Assembly: GCA_938086785.1 (NCBI GenBank)
Contig: CALKCM010000020.1
Location: forward strand, 1 to 41,162
Origin: an uncultured Bacteroidia bacterium
GTDB lineage: Bacteria > Bacteroidota > Bacteroidia > NS11-12g > UBA955
Direction of reading: 5' to 3'
Length of the DNA: 41,162 nt
Part shown: one piece after another, positions 41,087-41,162 of the stretch
Numbering within the stretch: the stretch's first letter is position 1
How the letters are laid out: each line of letters starts with the position of its first letter
Position numbers and translations under genes: made by a program
Notes under the pieces: model-generated
What the model saw: the letters and a program-made list of their open reading frames with translations, nothing else
Told to the model about the DNA's origin: nothing
Database searches by the model: none

Positions 41087-41162
41087 TTATTTTAATACAA
41101 CTTGTTTGTTGGCTACTGAGCCTGCATTTCTAATTGTTACATTATAAACACCATGAGATTTT
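41087..41162 (-). CDS. 3' end of a T9SS-sorted secreted protein (partial)
   Basis: Only the last 24 codons lie in the window. They read KSHGVYNVTIRNAG, then SVANKQVVLK and stop. The G-x-Y-x-V-x-I and final basic KxxxLK pattern match the type A C-terminal sorting domain recognised by the type IX secretion system. The rest of the protein lies beyond the edge. The gene has its own strong terminator. Confidence 0.72.
   Translation of the reverse strand, partial: KSHGVYNVTIRNAGSVANKQVVLK

Overview
The window is AT-rich DNA from a member of the Bacteroidota, most likely a flavobacterium-like lineage. Four things point this way. Many genes are preceded by the Bacteroidota sigma-A -7 box TAnnTTTG and lack Shine-Dalgarno sites. 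A truncated gene at the right edge ends in a type IX secretion (T9SS) sorting tail. S16 carries a long acidic tail. Family-typical blocks are present: tsaD divergent from tamB, acpP-fabF-rnc, and rplM-rpsI-rpsB-tsf. No rRNA, tRNA, CRISPR array, complete mobile element or prophage was seen. The window is mostly housekeeping chromosome, and its most unusual sequence is non-coding.

Layout. 1-281 is AT-rich leader DNA, followed by a soluble acyl-ACP desaturase (282-1259) that abuts a convergent DEAD-box helicase. A minus-strand operon (5697 down to 2483) encodes RfbC, a tryptophan 2,3-dioxygenase, a MazG-like pyrophosphohydrolase and RadA, with ATGA and TAATG junctions. An unknown membrane coiled-coil protein and an unknown lipoprotein converge on a shared hairpin terminator (6745-6773). 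A TlpA-like thioredoxin is followed by a 363-bp region (8634-8996). That region holds three palindromes and two tandem copies of a promoter-plus-terminator unit that may encode small RNAs, and it leads into ferritin. Next come the minus-strand operon tsaD-meaB-FMN reductase, the divergent tamB, and an ABC exporter.

18427-21664 is a translation and RNA-modification operon: rpsP-rimM-trmD-exonuclease-rluA-family. It meets acpP-fabF-rnc head-on with overlapping stop codons. A small protein and pyk (24-26 kb) converge on pyrH. The ribosomal operon rplM-rpsI-rpsB-tsf ends at a strong terminator (26630-26647). A secreted acidic protein, trhO, a UDP-glucuronate decarboxylase-like SDR, metK and glmS follow. 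35830-36231 carries a start-less fragment resembling recombinase-associated sequence. The remainder holds a MORN/YwqK-repeat lipoprotein, a four-helix membrane protein, an L,D-transpeptidase, an MlaD/MCE protein, and the 3' end of a T9SS cargo gene.

How the genes work together: envelope building (RfbC, UXS-like SDR, GlmS, L,D-transpeptidase, MlaD, TamB, ABC exporter), lipid synthesis (desaturase, FabF, ACP) and translation (S2, S9, S13-partner L13, S16, EF-Ts, RimM, TrmD, TsaD, TrhO) dominate. Several starts were moved downstream of the longest open frame, because the longest-frame TTG codon lies inside a TAnnTTTG box or because a downstream ATG makes a tight operon junction. All functional names come from motifs read by eye; no database search was run.
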